A DNA stretch of 64,000 nucleotides from Novispirillum itersonii (GTDB lineage: Bacteria > Pseudomonadota > Alphaproteobacteria > Rhodospirillales > Rhodospirillaceae). Positions 44,472 through 55,513 of the stretch are shown here, one piece after another (position 1 is the stretch's first letter; the number at the start of each line of letters is the position of its first letter). Below the pieces are notes generated by a model that was given only the letters and a program-made list of their open reading frames with translations, did no database searches and was not told the DNA's origin. The translations under genes and the position numbers were made by a program. The stretch spans positions 1 through 64,000 of the forward strand of contig NZ_JACIIX010000016.1 of assembly GCF_014205675.1 (NCBI RefSeq), given 5' to 3'.

Positions 44472-44873
44472 GCAGAGTTCCGAAAAAAATGAAGCGACAC
44501 AATGTGTCAGCGGTCATCGGAGGGGGCGGAACGTATCCCAGCCCCACACCGCTGGCAAGGGGTATTTTTGGGGTCCGGGCATTATTTTCATCCCCGGGCC
44601 CTGCGTGCCTTACACAGAGCATGCCTCTGTCACATCCCGGCATTGCCCGGTCATCCCCCTGTCATCACTAAAGCTGGTGTTTTTGTCCGATTTCCGTATG
44701 GTGGGCGCGCGACGCAGTCCGCAGGGGGCCTTCCGGTCCGGCAACAGTCGAAAAAGAGTCATTTTTCGCTGTTGTCCCCATTGACAGGGGCGACCCCCTG
44801 CGTATTATTGCGCCCTCTTTCGAACGGGCCCCACCGGGCCCGGCCCTATGTCTTACGTAAAGGTTGCACCATC
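44472..44873. other. Intergenic region between tRNA-Ser and rplU
   Basis: No gene is supported in these 402 bp. Near the tRNA lies a palindrome GACACA-A-TGTGTC (44496-44508) that may be part of its promoter. A hairpin with 6- and 7-bp arms (44742-44747/44769-44774 and 44749-44755/44762-44768, one bulged T) lies just upstream of the rplU promoter. Confidence 0.5.
44781..44808 (+). promoter_or_regulatory. Promoter of the rplU operon
   Basis: TTGACA (44781-44786) and TATTAT (44803-44808) are 16 bp apart. The spacer holds a short CAGGGG/CCCCTG dyad. The rplU ATG is 66 bp past the -10. Confidence 0.75.
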
Positions 44874-45173
44874 ATGTTCGCAGTCATCAAGACCGGCGGC
44901 AAGCAGTACAAGGTCGCCCAGAACGACATCGTCGCGGTTGAGAAGCTCGCTGCCGACGTTGGCGCTTCCGTGACGTTCGACCAGGTCCTGCTGGTCGGCG
45001 ACAAGGTCGGCGCTCCGGTGGTTGACGGCGCTGCCGTCACCGCTGAAGTGCTGGAGCAGTTCCGGGACGACAAGGTGATCGTCTTCAAGAAGAAGCGTCG
45101 CCAGAACTATCGCCGCAAGAACGGTCATCGCCAGTACCTGACTCTGGTGAAGATCACCGGCATCACCGGCTGA
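44874..45173 (+). CDS. rplU: 50S ribosomal protein L21
   Basis: The 99-aa product has the L21 signature [14 protein letters not shown] and the C-terminal [16 protein letters not shown] segment. It is the first gene of the conserved rplU-rpmA-obgE-proB-proA-nadD-rsfS-rlmH operon. Confidence 0.98.
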   Translation: MFAVIKTGGKQYKVAQNDIVAVEKLAADVGASVTFDQVLLVGDKVGAPVVDGAAVTAEVLEQFRDDKVIVFKKKRRQNYRRKNGHRQYLTLVKITGITG

Positions 45174-45210
45174 TATTCGCGCGAAGCGCAGAGTTTAGAG
45201 GAGCAGAGCA

Positions 45211-45480
45211 ATGGCTCATAAAAAGGCAGGCGGTTCGTCCCGTAACGGCCGCGACTCCGAAGGCAAACGCCTTGGCGTCAAGAAGTTCGGCGGCGAAGCT
45301 GTGATCGCCGGCAACATCATCATCCGTCAGCGTGGCACCAAGTGGCACCCGGGTGAGAACGTTGGCCTCGGCCGCGACTTCACGATTTTCTCGGTGGTGA
45401 ACGGCAATGTGAAGTTCCACAAGGGCTTCAAGGGTCGTACCTTCGTGTCGGTGGTTCCGGCGGCCGAAGCGGCCGAATAA
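45211..45480 (+). CDS. rpmA: 50S ribosomal protein L27
   Basis: The 89-aa product begins [20 protein letters not shown], the standard L27 start, and lies 37 bp after rplU with a GAGGAG site. It contacts the P-site in the peptidyl transferase centre. Confidence 0.98.
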   Translation: MAHKKAGGSSRNGRDSEGKRLGVKKFGGEAVIAGNIIIRQRGTKWHPGENVGLGRDFTIFSVVNGNVKFHKGFKGRTFVSVVPAAEAAE

Positions 45481-45548
45481 CACCGATCCGCACCGGATCT
45501 TCGGTCGAAAAGGGGAATGGATCACCATTCCCCTTTTTGGTGTTCTGA

Positions 45549-47959
<2,411 letters not shown>

Positions 47960-48005
47960 CTGACCCACACACCAAACGACCACACCCAAACGGAAGGTGC
48001 CCGTG

Positions 48006-49274
48006 ATGACCACGCCGCAGACCCTTGAAGCGCAGATGACCGACCTTGGCCGCAAGGCCCGGGTGGCCCAGACCGCTCTGGCTGCCGCGCCGTCGCCGCG
48101 ACGCACCCTTGCCCTGACCGCCGCCGCCGCCGCCATCCGTGCCAATGCCGCCACCATCCGCGAGGCCAACGCCAAGGACATGGCCGCAGGCACCGCCAAG
48201 GGGCTGACCCCGGCGCTGCTGGACCGGCTGCTGCTGAACGATGCCCGTATTGAAGCGATGGCCAAGGGGCTGGAAGACATTGCCGCCCTGCCCGATCCGG
48301 TCGGCAAGGTGCTGTCGTCGTGGCAGCGCCCCAATGGCCTGACCATCGACCGGGTTTCGACTCCGCTGGGGGTGATCGGCATCATCTATGAAAGCCGCCC
48401 CAACGTCACCGCCGATGCCGGGGGCCTGTGCCTGAAGGCGGGCAATGCCGCCATTCTACGCGGCGGATCGGAAAGCTATCATTCCTCGCAGGCGATTCTG
48501 GCCTGCCTGCATACCGGACTGGCCGAGGCCGGACTGCCGCAGGACGCCATTCAGATGGTGCCGACCACCGACCGTGCCGCCGTCGGCCTGCTGCTGCGGA
48601 TGGACCAGTTTGTTGATGTGATTGTGCCGCGCGGCGGCAAATCGTTGATCGAACGGGTGTCGGCGGAAAGCCGGATCCCGATGTTCAAGCACCTCGATGG
48701 CATCTGCCACACCTATCTGCATGAAGGCGTGGATCCGGCGATGGCCCGGGCCGTAGTCCTGAATGCCAAGATGCGCCGCACCGGTATCTGCGGATCGACC
48801 GAAACCCTGCTGATCGACCGCGCCATTGCTCCGGCCCTGCTGCCGGGAATCGCGGCGGACCTTCAGGCCGCCGGCTGTGAACTGCGCGGCGACGACGCGG
48901 CCCGGGCGCTGGTGCCGCCGATGGCGGTGGCGACTCCGGAAGACTGGGACACCGAATATCTCGACGCCATCCTGTCGGTGAAGGTGGTCGATGGACTGGA
49001 CAACGCCATCGCCCATATCCGCGCCCATTCCAGCCAGCATACCGATGCGATCCTGACCGAGGACGCCGAAGCGGCGGAGGCGTTCATGAACGCCCTCGAT
49101 TCGGCAATCCTGATGTGGAATGCCTCCACCCAGTTTGCCGATGGCAGCGAGTTCGGCATGGGGGCGGAGATCGGCATTTCCACCGGCAAGCTGCACGCCC
49201 GTGGCCCGGTGGGGGTGGAGCAGCTGACCACCTTCAAGTACAAAGTGCGCGGAACCGGACAGTGCCGCCCGTAA
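48006..49274 (+). CDS. proA: Gamma-glutamyl phosphate reductase
   Basis: The 422-aa product has the aldehyde-dehydrogenase-type fold with [41 protein letters not shown] and the active-site Cys in [13 protein letters not shown]. It reduces glutamyl phosphate to semialdehyde. GGAAGG lies eight bases before the ATG. The 3' end overlaps nadD. Confidence 0.96.
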   Translation: MTTPQTLEAQMTDLGRKARVAQTALAAAPSPRRTLALTAAAAAIRANAATIREANAKDMAAGTAKGLTPALLDRLLLNDARIEAMAKGLEDIAALPDPVGKVLSSWQRPNGLTIDRVSTPLGVIGIIYESRPNVTADAGGLCLKAGNAAILRGGSESYHSSQAILACLHTGLAEAGLPQDAIQMVPTTDRAAVGLLLRMDQFVDVIVPRGGKSLIERVSAESRIPMFKHLDGICHTYLHEGVDPAMARAVVLNAKMRRTGICGSTETLLIDRAIAPALLPGIAADLQAAGCELRGDDAARALVPPMAVATPEDWDTEYLDAILSVKVVDGLDNAIAHIRAHSSQHTDAILTEDAEAAEAFMNALDSAILMWNASTQFADGSEFGMGAEIGISTGKLHARGPVGVEQLTTFKYKVRGTGQCRP

Positions 49275-49891
49275 TCCCGCCCTCTGACCCTCTTCCGCCG
49301 TCGGCGTGGGGCGACTCACGGCGGCGGCGGATCGGCCTGCTGGGGGGATCCTTCAACCCTGCCCATGCCGGGCACCTGCATATCAGCCGGATGGCGCTGA
49401 CCCGGCTGGGGCTGGATGAGGTGTGGTGGCTGGTATCGCCGCAGAATCCGCTGAAGGCCCGGTCCGGCATGGCCCCGCTGCACCAGCGGCTGGAGTCGGC
49501 CCGCCGCGTGGCCACCCCGGAGCGGCGGTTGCGGATCTGGGCCCCGGAGCAGTCTTTCCGCTCCTCCTACACGGTTGATACCCTGCGCACCCTGCGTCAG
49601 CGGTTCCCGCAGGTGGCGTTTGTATGGCTGATGGGGGCCGATAATCTGGTGCAGATCCCGCGCTGGCACCGCTGGACAGAGATCTTCGGGACGGTGCCGG
49701 TTGCGATTCTCGACCGGGGACCGTATTCTGGAGCAGCCTTGGCCGGGCAGGCAGCCCACCGTCTGGCCGCTGCCCGCTGCCCGGCGTGGCGGGCCCATCG
49801 GCTGGCGGATCTGCCGCCACCGGCGTGGGTGTTCCTGCCAATCCGGCGTCATCCTGCATCTTCCACCGCCCTGCGGGCGGCGGGGGTGTAG
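49262..49891 (+). CDS. nadD: Nicotinate-nucleotide adenylyltransferase
   Basis: The 209-aa product has [18 protein letters not shown] and the C-terminal SSTALRAAG, both NadD motifs, and [12 protein letters not shown]. It adenylates nicotinate mononucleotide in NAD synthesis. The GTG start lies within the end of proA (13-bp overlap); no better-placed start exists in the frame. Confidence 0.92.
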   Translation: MPPVIPPSDPLPPSAWGDSRRRRIGLLGGSFNPAHAGHLHISRMALTRLGLDEVWWLVSPQNPLKARSGMAPLHQRLESARRVATPERRLRIWAPEQSFRSSYTVDTLRTLRQRFPQVAFVWLMGADNLVQIPRWHRWTEIFGTVPVAILDRGPYSGAALAGQAAHRLAAARCPAWRAHRLADLPPPAWVFLPIRRHPASSTALRAAGV

Positions 49892-49960
49892 TGTTTATTT
49901 TATTCGTGTACCCTTTTTCCTCTTCAATCATCAGTCCGTGACCCGGACAGGAGTTCCACC

Positions 49961-50395
49961 ATTACTACGACCGTTGACGCGGTGCAGCCCGGCATGTCGG
50001 TGGCTGCATTCATCGAAACCGCGCTGGACGCTGACAAGGGCGAAGACATCATCGTGCTTGATCTGCGCGGGAAGTCGTCGTTTGCCGACACCATGATCAT
50101 CTGCTCCGGCCGTTCGCCGCGCCATGTCGCCGCCATGGCCGACCACCTGCAGGAAAAGCTGAAGGCCATGGGCCTGTACACGCAGGTGGAAGGCAACCAG
50201 ACCTGTGACTGGGTGCTGCTGGATGCCGGGGACGTGGTGGTGCACCTGTTCCGTCCGGAAGTCCGCGCCTTCTACAATCTGGAAAAGATGTGGGGCGGCG
50301 GCAGCCTGTCGGCACCGGTCAGCGAAAAGTCCAGCCGGGATGCCTATGCTGCCACCCTCGGCGTGCCGGGCCCGGATTCCGTTGATTTCACCTGA
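49961..50395 (+). CDS. rsfS: Ribosomal silencing factor RsfS, with a likely ATT start
   Basis: The product has the RsfS/DUF143 pattern (GEDIIVLDLRGKSSFADTMIICSG, SPRHVAAMADHL, DWVLLDAGDVVVHLF). RsfS binds L14 and blocks subunit joining when nutrients are scarce. ACAGGAG (49947-49953) is 7 bases from an in-frame ATT, ACT, ACG, giving MTTTVDAVQPGM-type N-terminus, but the first in-frame GTG (49982) and ATG (49994) have no RBS. I therefore place the start at ATT, giving 144 aa. Confidence 0.88.
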   Translation: MTTTVDAVQPGMSVAAFIETALDADKGEDIIVLDLRGKSSFADTMIICSGRSPRHVAAMADHLQEKLKAMGLYTQVEGNQTCDWVLLDAGDVVVHLFRPEVRAFYNLEKMWGGGSLSAPVSEKSSRDAYAATLGVPGPDSVDFT

Positions 50396-50411
50396 TCCGG
50401 CCTGATCCGCG

Positions 50412-50870
50412 ATGCAGGCCCTTCTTGCCGCCGTCGGCCGGTCAAAAGCCGGACCGGAACGCAGCCTGTTCGAGCATTATGCCGGACGGCTGCGCGGGGG
50501 GATCACCGTCCGCGAAGTGGAAGAAAAGCGCCCCCTGCCCGTTGCCGAACGGATGGCGCGGGAAGGGGAGCTGCTGCTGGGCTGCGTCCCCGCCGGGGCG
50601 CGGGTGGTGGCACTGGACGAGCGCGGCAAGGCGCTGGACAGCCGCACCTTCGCCGACCGCCTCGGCCGCTGGCGGGATGAGGCGGTGCCGTCCGTCGCCT
50701 TCCTGATCGGCGGTGCCGACGGCCATTCCGACGCCGTGCGGCAGCGGGCCGACCTGCTGCTGAGCTTTGGTGTCATGACCTGGCCGCATATGCTGGTCCG
50801 GGGCCTGCTGGCCGAACAGCTTTATCGTGCCCAGTGCATTCTTGACGGCCATCCCTATCACCGGGATTAA
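50412..50870 (+). CDS. rlmH: 23S rRNA pseudouridine-1915 N3-methyltransferase RlmH
   Basis: The 152-aa product has the SPOUT motifs VALDERGKALDS, FLIGGADGHS and the C-terminal RGLLAEQLYRAQCILDGHPYHRD. It methylates pseudouridine 1915 in helix 69. It is the last gene of the conserved operon. Confidence 0.95.
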   Translation: MQALLAAVGRSKAGPERSLFEHYAGRLRGGITVREVEEKRPLPVAERMAREGELLLGCVPAGARVVALDERGKALDSRTFADRLGRWRDEAVPSVAFLIGGADGHSDAVRQRADLLLSFGVMTWPHMLVRGLLAEQLYRAQCILDGHPYHRD

Positions 50871-50918
50871 AGCCCCGCACCAGGCGCGGGCATGCGGGGA
50901 CCTCCCGGCCCGCCACCG

Positions 50919-51575
50919 CTACCCCACCAGCTCCGGCAACCCGGCCAGAGACGGCAGCATCCGCGCCGTTCCGCCATATTCCGGGGCCGCGCCGATGCGG
51001 TTGATCCACACCCCGTTCAGGCCATAGGCCATCGCCCCGGCCACATCCCAGGCATTGGCACTCTGGAAGCTGATCACCCGCCCGGGCACGCCCAGCGCCT
51101 CTCCGGCCAAGGCATAGACCCGGGGATCCGGCTTGAAGACATGCAGGCTGTCCACCGACAGGATCTGAAGCCCCAGATCTTCCAGCCGCGCCGCCGTCAC
51201 CGCGTGGCGCAGCATCTCCGGGGTGCCGTTCGAGAGAATCGCCAGCCGTTTGCCGCGGTCCCGCAGGCGTTCCAGCGTCGGGCGGACATCGGCATAGGCA
51301 TCCAGTGTCCGGTAGGCATCCAGAAGCCCCGCCCGGACCGCCGGATCGGCCCCGCCATAGACCGCCAGCGCATGATCCAGTGCGTCCGTCGTGCAGTCCC
51401 AGAAATCGACATAGCGCTGCATCAGGCTGCGCACCCAGCTGTATTCCAGCTGCTTGGTCCGCCACAGGGCCGAAACCGCACTGGCGCGGGAGCCCAGCGC
51501 CGACCCGGCGCGCCGGACCGCCGAATGCACGTCAAACAGCGTGCCATAGGCATCAAAAACACAGACCTCGATCAT
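50919..51575 (-). CDS. Haloacid dehalogenase type II (L-2-haloacid dehalogenase)
   Basis: The 218-aa product has the HAD motifs FDAYGTLFD (nucleophile D8), ILSNGTPEM, KPDPRVYALA and FQSANAWDVAGA, with the WRTKQLEYSW segment of the type II haloacid group. It hydrolyses L-2-haloalkanoates in characterised relatives. It converges on the rlmH gene. Confidence 0.92.
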   Translation of the reverse strand: MIEVCVFDAYGTLFDVHSAVRRAGSALGSRASAVSALWRTKQLEYSWVRSLMQRYVDFWDCTTDALDHALAVYGGADPAVRAGLLDAYRTLDAYADVRPTLERLRDRGKRLAILSNGTPEMLRHAVTAARLEDLGLQILSVDSLHVFKPDPRVYALAGEALGVPGRVISFQSANAWDVAGAMAYGLNGVWINRIGAAPEYGGTARMLPSLAGLPELVG

Positions 51576-51703
51576 ACTCCCCCCATCCCCTGTTTCCCCC
51601 GACCAGCCCCGGCAAAGGTTGCAGGTTTTTCAGAACACCGGCACAGTGGCATCCAAGGTTCCAGTTCAGCACGCATTCAGGTCCCGGTGCTAGTCTTTAC
51701 CGT

Positions 51704-52273
51704 ATGAAACGCTTCGCACTTCCCCTTCTCGTCGCCCTTGGCGCGGTCATCGTCACCGGGACACTGGTCTGCCCGGACGATCCGGCGCGGGGGGACGACC
51801 GCTTCCGCCCCGGCACCACGGTCGGCGCCCCGGACCATGAGCAGGCACGCCGCGCCATGCAGTCCGGGAAGGCCGCCCCCCTGCGCGAGGTGCTGGCCAA
51901 GGCGGAGAAAGACTTCGACGCCCAGATGCTGGAAGCGGAGCTGGATGACGATGACAATCACTGGGTTTATGAACTGAAGATGCTGACCCCCAGCGGCAGC
52001 ATCCTGAAGCTGAAATACGACGCCATGACGATGGCCCTGGTCAAGGCCCGTGGCCATGATCTGGCCCGGTGGTACCGGGGAGACCCGAAGACGCTGGCGG
52101 CTGTCGCCCCCACCCAGCGGCGGGAACGCTGGATGGGCGCACAGGAAGGCCGCCGTGGCGGCCCCCCGCCGTCTGCCGGTCCCTTTGGCGTCCTGTCATG
52201 GTTTGGTCTGGATGACGAAGGCGACGACCCCCCGGAAACCCATCCGGTTAGTGATGACAGGACCCCCGACTGA
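51704..52273 (+). CDS. PepSY-domain exported protein
   Basis: The 189-aa product has a signal peptide (MKRFALPLLVALGAVIVTG) and a PepSY-like segment at about residues 50-115 (PLREVLAKAEKDFDAQMLEAEL, HWVYELKMLTPSGSILKLKYDA). The C-terminus is proline/glycine-rich and acidic. PepSY proteins of this kind often sit upstream of PhoP/FeuP-type two-component genes in alphaproteobacteria. Its stop overlaps the next start by one base (TGATG). Confidence 0.87.
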   Translation: MKRFALPLLVALGAVIVTGTLVCPDDPARGDDRFRPGTTVGAPDHEQARRAMQSGKAAPLREVLAKAEKDFDAQMLEAELDDDDNHWVYELKMLTPSGSILKLKYDAMTMALVKARGHDLARWYRGDPKTLAAVAPTQRRERWMGAQEGRRGGPPPSAGPFGVLSWFGLDDEGDDPPETHPVSDDRTPD

Positions 52274-52956
52274 TGCGCGTACTGGTGATTGAAGACGAAC
52301 ACACCCTACAGGGTCAGCTGGTCAAGGCCCTGACGGCGCAGGGCTATGCCGTGGATACCGCCGACAACGGCGAGGACGGCCATTACATGGGTGAAACCGA
52401 ACCCTACGATGTGGTGGTGCTGGACCTCGGCCTGCCGGTGCTGGATGGCCTGACCGTGCTGAAGCGCTGGCGCGCCGCCGGTCTGGCCACCCCGGTGCTG
52501 ATCCTGACCGCCCGCTCCAGCTGGCAGGAGAAGGTCGATGGCATTGATGCCGGGGCCGATGACTACCTTGCCAAGCCATTCCGGATGGAAGAGCTGCTGG
52601 CCCGGGTCCGCGCCCTGATCCGCCGGGCCAGCGGCCATGCCAGCAGCGAGCTGATCTGCGGGCCGATCCGCCTCGACACCCGCTCGTCCAGCGTCTCCGT
52701 TGATGGCATTCCGCTGTCGCTGACCAGCCATGAATACCGCCTGCTGGCCTACCTGATGCATCATCAGGGCAAGGTGGTCTCCCGCACGGAACTGACCGAA
52801 CACCTGTACGCGCAGGATTTTGACCGCGACTCCAACACCATCGAAGTGTTCATCGGCCGCCTGCGCCGCAAGCTGGGGGTGGATGTGATCCACACCGTGC
52901 GCGGCCTTGGCTACCGGATGGAAATGCGTGGCGACACCCCGCAGGACCCCACCTGA
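52273..52956 (+). CDS. OmpR-family response regulator
   Basis: The 227-aa product has a receiver (E/D at 7-9, D51 in VVVLDLGLPVLDGL, K in YLAKPFRMEELL) and an OmpR winged helix (SLTSHEYRLLAYLMHHQGKV, RRKLGVDVIHTVRGLGYRM). It resembles PhoP/FeuP. The stop is followed at once by the kinase GTG. Confidence 0.95.
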   Translation: MRVLVIEDEHTLQGQLVKALTAQGYAVDTADNGEDGHYMGETEPYDVVVLDLGLPVLDGLTVLKRWRAAGLATPVLILTARSSWQEKVDGIDAGADDYLAKPFRMEELLARVRALIRRASGHASSELICGPIRLDTRSSSVSVDGIPLSLTSHEYRLLAYLMHHQGKVVSRTELTEHLYAQDFDRDSNTIEVFIGRLRRKLGVDVIHTVRGLGYRMEMRGDTPQDPT

Positions 52957-52957
52957 G

Positions 52958-54313
52958 GTGTGGCGGTCCCTGCGTCTCCGTCTGCTGGCCAGCGCCGCCG
53001 TCTGGGTGGTGGTGGCTCTGGCGTTGGCCGGGATCGGCCTTCAGGCCCTGTTTGAAAGCTACGTCGAACGCCAGATGGTCGGGCGGCTGGTGCTGGCGCT
53101 GGACCATATGGCCGCCAATCTGGAGATTGCCCCCAACGGCGACCCGATTCTGCGGTCTCTGGTGCCGGAACCGCTGTTCCAGCGGCCCCTGTCCGGGATG
53201 TACTGGCAGATTGAAAGCCCACAGGGCATTGAGATGCGGTCGCGGTCCCTGTGGGACGAGGTGATCCGGGTTCAGAATCCCTCCACCCGCGATGACGGGC
53301 TGATCCATATCCACCGCGCCATCGGCCCCGGCAACCAGCGCCTGCTGGTGGTGGAGCGGGTGATCACCATCCCCGAGGCCCCGTATCCGTTCCGGCTGCT
53401 GGTCGGGCGCGACGAATCGGGCCTGCGCCGCCTGTTCGGCGGCTTCACCCAGACCATCGCCTTCTCCCTCGGCCTGCTGGCGCTGGGGATCATGCTGGCG
53501 GTGTGGGGGCAGGTGACGTTTGGACTGACGCCGTTCCGCCGCCTGCGGGTGGCGCTGGCCCAGATCCGTGGCGGCGACCGCGCCACGCTGGAAGGCCGCT
53601 ACCCGGTCGAGGTTCAGCCGCTGGTCGATGACCTCAACGCCCTGCTGGTCCACAACAGCCAGATGATCGACACCGCCCGCACGCAGGCGGGCAACCTTGC
53701 CCACGCCCTGAAAACCCCGCTGGCGATCATCGCCAACGAGGCGGAGGCATTGGAGGAGCGCGGCGACAGCGACGGCGCGATGCTGCTGCGCCAGCAGGTG
53801 GATGCCATGCGCCGCCATGTTGACCACCATCTGGCCCGGGCCCGGGCGCAGGCCGCCAGCGAGGTGCGGACCCTGTCCACCCCGGTGGTGCCGTCGGTGG
53901 AGCGGCTGCTGCGGGTGATGCAGCGCCTGCATGACCACCATTTCGATCTGGATCTCGATGATGATCCCCCCGCCTTCCGCGGGCAGCAGGATACGCTGGA
54001 GGAAATCCTCGGCAATCTGGTCGACAATGCCTGTAAATGGGCAAAGCACACCGTGATGATCCGCGCCGGGGAAGACAACGGGCAGGTGCTGCTGACGGTG
54101 GAGGACGATGGTCCCGGCATCCCGGAGGACCGCATTGCCGAAGTGCTGCGCCGGGGCATCCGGCTGGACGAGAGCAAACCCGGCAGCGGCCTTGGTCTGT
54201 CAATCGTCGATGACCTGACCCGCGCCAGCGGCGGCACCCTGACGCTGGACCGGTCGCCGGAGCTGGGCGGACTGCGCGCCGCCCTGCGCCTGCCCGCCGC
54301 AACGCGGGAATAA
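52958..54313 (+). CDS. Sensor histidine kinase, FeuQ/PhoQ-like
   Basis: The 451-aa product has two membrane helices (about residues 11-32 and 165-190), a periplasmic domain, and HAMP-like linker, then H-box HALKTPLAII (H249), N-box ILGNLVDNACKWAK and G1 DDGPGI, G2 GSGLGLSI. Intact. The GTG start is chosen for its position right after the regulator stop; RBS weak. It forms an operon with the PepSY and OmpR-type genes. Confidence 0.93.
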   Translation: MWRSLRLRLLASAAVWVVVALALAGIGLQALFESYVERQMVGRLVLALDHMAANLEIAPNGDPILRSLVPEPLFQRPLSGMYWQIESPQGIEMRSRSLWDEVIRVQNPSTRDDGLIHIHRAIGPGNQRLLVVERVITIPEAPYPFRLLVGRDESGLRRLFGGFTQTIAFSLGLLALGIMLAVWGQVTFGLTPFRRLRVALAQIRGGDRATLEGRYPVEVQPLVDDLNALLVHNSQMIDTARTQAGNLAHALKTPLAIIANEAEALEERGDSDGAMLLRQQVDAMRRHVDHHLARARAQAASEVRTLSTPVVPSVERLLRVMQRLHDHHFDLDLDDDPPAFRGQQDTLEEILGNLVDNACKWAKHTVMIRAGEDNGQVLLTVEDDGPGIPEDRIAEVLRRGIRLDESKPGSGLGLSIVDDLTRASGGTLTLDRSPELGGLRAALRLPAATRE

Positions 54314-54471
54314 GCAGCCCGGTGAGGCCACCGCCCCCACCGCACCGGTTCCCCATCGCAGGACTTGGTTAAGCCCGGCAGCCGAACTATGATGGTCTCC
54401 AATCCTTGGGGCGTTTTCAGAACAAGGGGACGCTGGTTTTGCTGTTGAAAAGGCTCTAAGTTTTTAAAAAA

Positions 54472-54520
54472 CAGAGCATTTTCCGATTGACCGGCTTTCC
54501 CTCAACCGGAAAATGCTCTG
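54472..54520. promoter_or_regulatory. 14-bp inverted repeat before the zinc-ribbon protein gene
   Basis: Arms CAGAGCATTTTCCG (54472-54485) and CGGAAAATGCTCTG (54507-54520) are perfect and separated by 21 bp. It lies about 50 bp before the TTG start of the next gene, in a non-coding gap. Could be an operator, an attenuator stem or a weak terminator for the histidine-kinase gene. Confidence 0.6.
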
Positions 54521-54571
54521 GCGGGGCAGATGCCTCTGTCCCGTCCTGTTTTTCCTCAGGAGACCGTTTCC

Positions 54572-55369
54572 TTGACCATCAAGCAGGACGCCCTGTCTGC
54601 CACCGCCTCCTCGCTGCGCGCGGTGATGAGCTATGTCTCGGCCAGTGATGAACTGACCGCCCCCACCAGCGTCATCAATCAGGCCCGCGCCGATGAGCCG
54701 GTGTTCGTTCTGCGCGCCCGCGACATGGTGGCAACCGCCACCATCGAATGGTGGCTGTGGTGTGCCCGCAACCGGGGTGTGCCCGCCGAAAAGCTGGAAC
54801 GGGCGGAGCGCCAGCGCCGCGCCGCCGACCTGTGGATCGACAAGCGCCTGCCGACCGTGACCGGCACCGATGGCCGCACCATCGTCCGCACCGCCCGGCT
54901 GGAGCGGGAAGACCGCGACTCCGTCCTGAATTCCTGCCACCCGGACGAACCGGTGTTCGTGATTGTCGCCTCCGATGCCGTTTCCACCGAAGTGGTGGAA
55001 TTCTGGGCCTTCATGGCGGAACGCCACGGGGCCCCGGCCCGCAAGGTGGAAGGGGCGATGGAAGTGGCCAAGGCCATGGCCCGCTGGCAGGAAAAGCGGA
55101 TTGTCGGCACCGGTGCCCGCCGCCTTGCCGAAGCCCAGCCGCCGCTGGCCGAGGTGCCGCGCCCGCGCCACAAAACGGTGATGCACCTGCTGTGCGTGGA
55201 ATGCGGCCACGATGAACGCCTCGGCGAACCGCCGTTTGACGAGGAACTGTTGGCGACAGTGCGGGAAACCTGCGAAGGCCCCTGCCCGGCCTGCGGTGCC
55301 GAGCCGAAGACCGATGCCGCCAGCGGCCAGATTCGCCGGGTACTGACCACGTCGATGACCACCGAATAA
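54572..55369 (+). CDS. Hypothetical protein with internal duplication and C-terminal zinc ribbon
   Basis: I do not recognise the family. The 265-aa product carries two copies of a ~44-residue module (about residues 41-84 and 125-168), beginning DEPVFV and holding a hydrophobic ExWxxW/F-x-A-x-x-x-G-x-P pattern. A linker and C-terminal zinc-ribbon-like cysteines follow (C208-x2-C211 in LLCVECGHD, C234, C238-x2-C241). No signal peptide. I start at a TTG because AGGAGA is eight bases upstream; an ATG 42 bp earlier lacks such a site. It has no close partners. Confidence 0.75.
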   Translation: MTIKQDALSATASSLRAVMSYVSASDELTAPTSVINQARADEPVFVLRARDMVATATIEWWLWCARNRGVPAEKLERAERQRRAADLWIDKRLPTVTGTDGRTIVRTARLEREDRDSVLNSCHPDEPVFVIVASDAVSTEVVEFWAFMAERHGAPARKVEGAMEVAKAMARWQEKRIVGTGARRLAEAQPPLAEVPRPRHKTVMHLLCVECGHDERLGEPPFDEELLATVRETCEGPCPACGAEPKTDAASGQIRRVLTTSMTTE

Positions 55370-55455
55370 TCCTGCCCGGCCCCGCCCGGAGGCCCCCCGG
55401 CGAAACACCGAAAGACGGGCGGGTCCTGACCACACCGATAACCACCGAATAACGC
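55338..55455. repeat. Duplicated 3' end of the zinc-ribbon protein gene
   Basis: The last ~10 codons and stop (55338-55369) recur 83 bp downstream (55421-55452), with the same TGACCAC...ACCACCGAATAA frame of matches and four mismatches. Only the copy at 55369 is in frame with the gene. Confidence 0.75.
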
Positions 55456-55513
55456 TGACCCCGCCCCTCCGGCCCACCCGGCGGGGCGGATCCCACCGGG
55501 CGGGAGGCCCTGC

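Noticed and set aside
50892-51707. + strand frame opposite the haloacid dehalogenase
   Set aside because: Antisense to complete HAD motifs, rich in P, R, H and G as expected from high-GC shadows.
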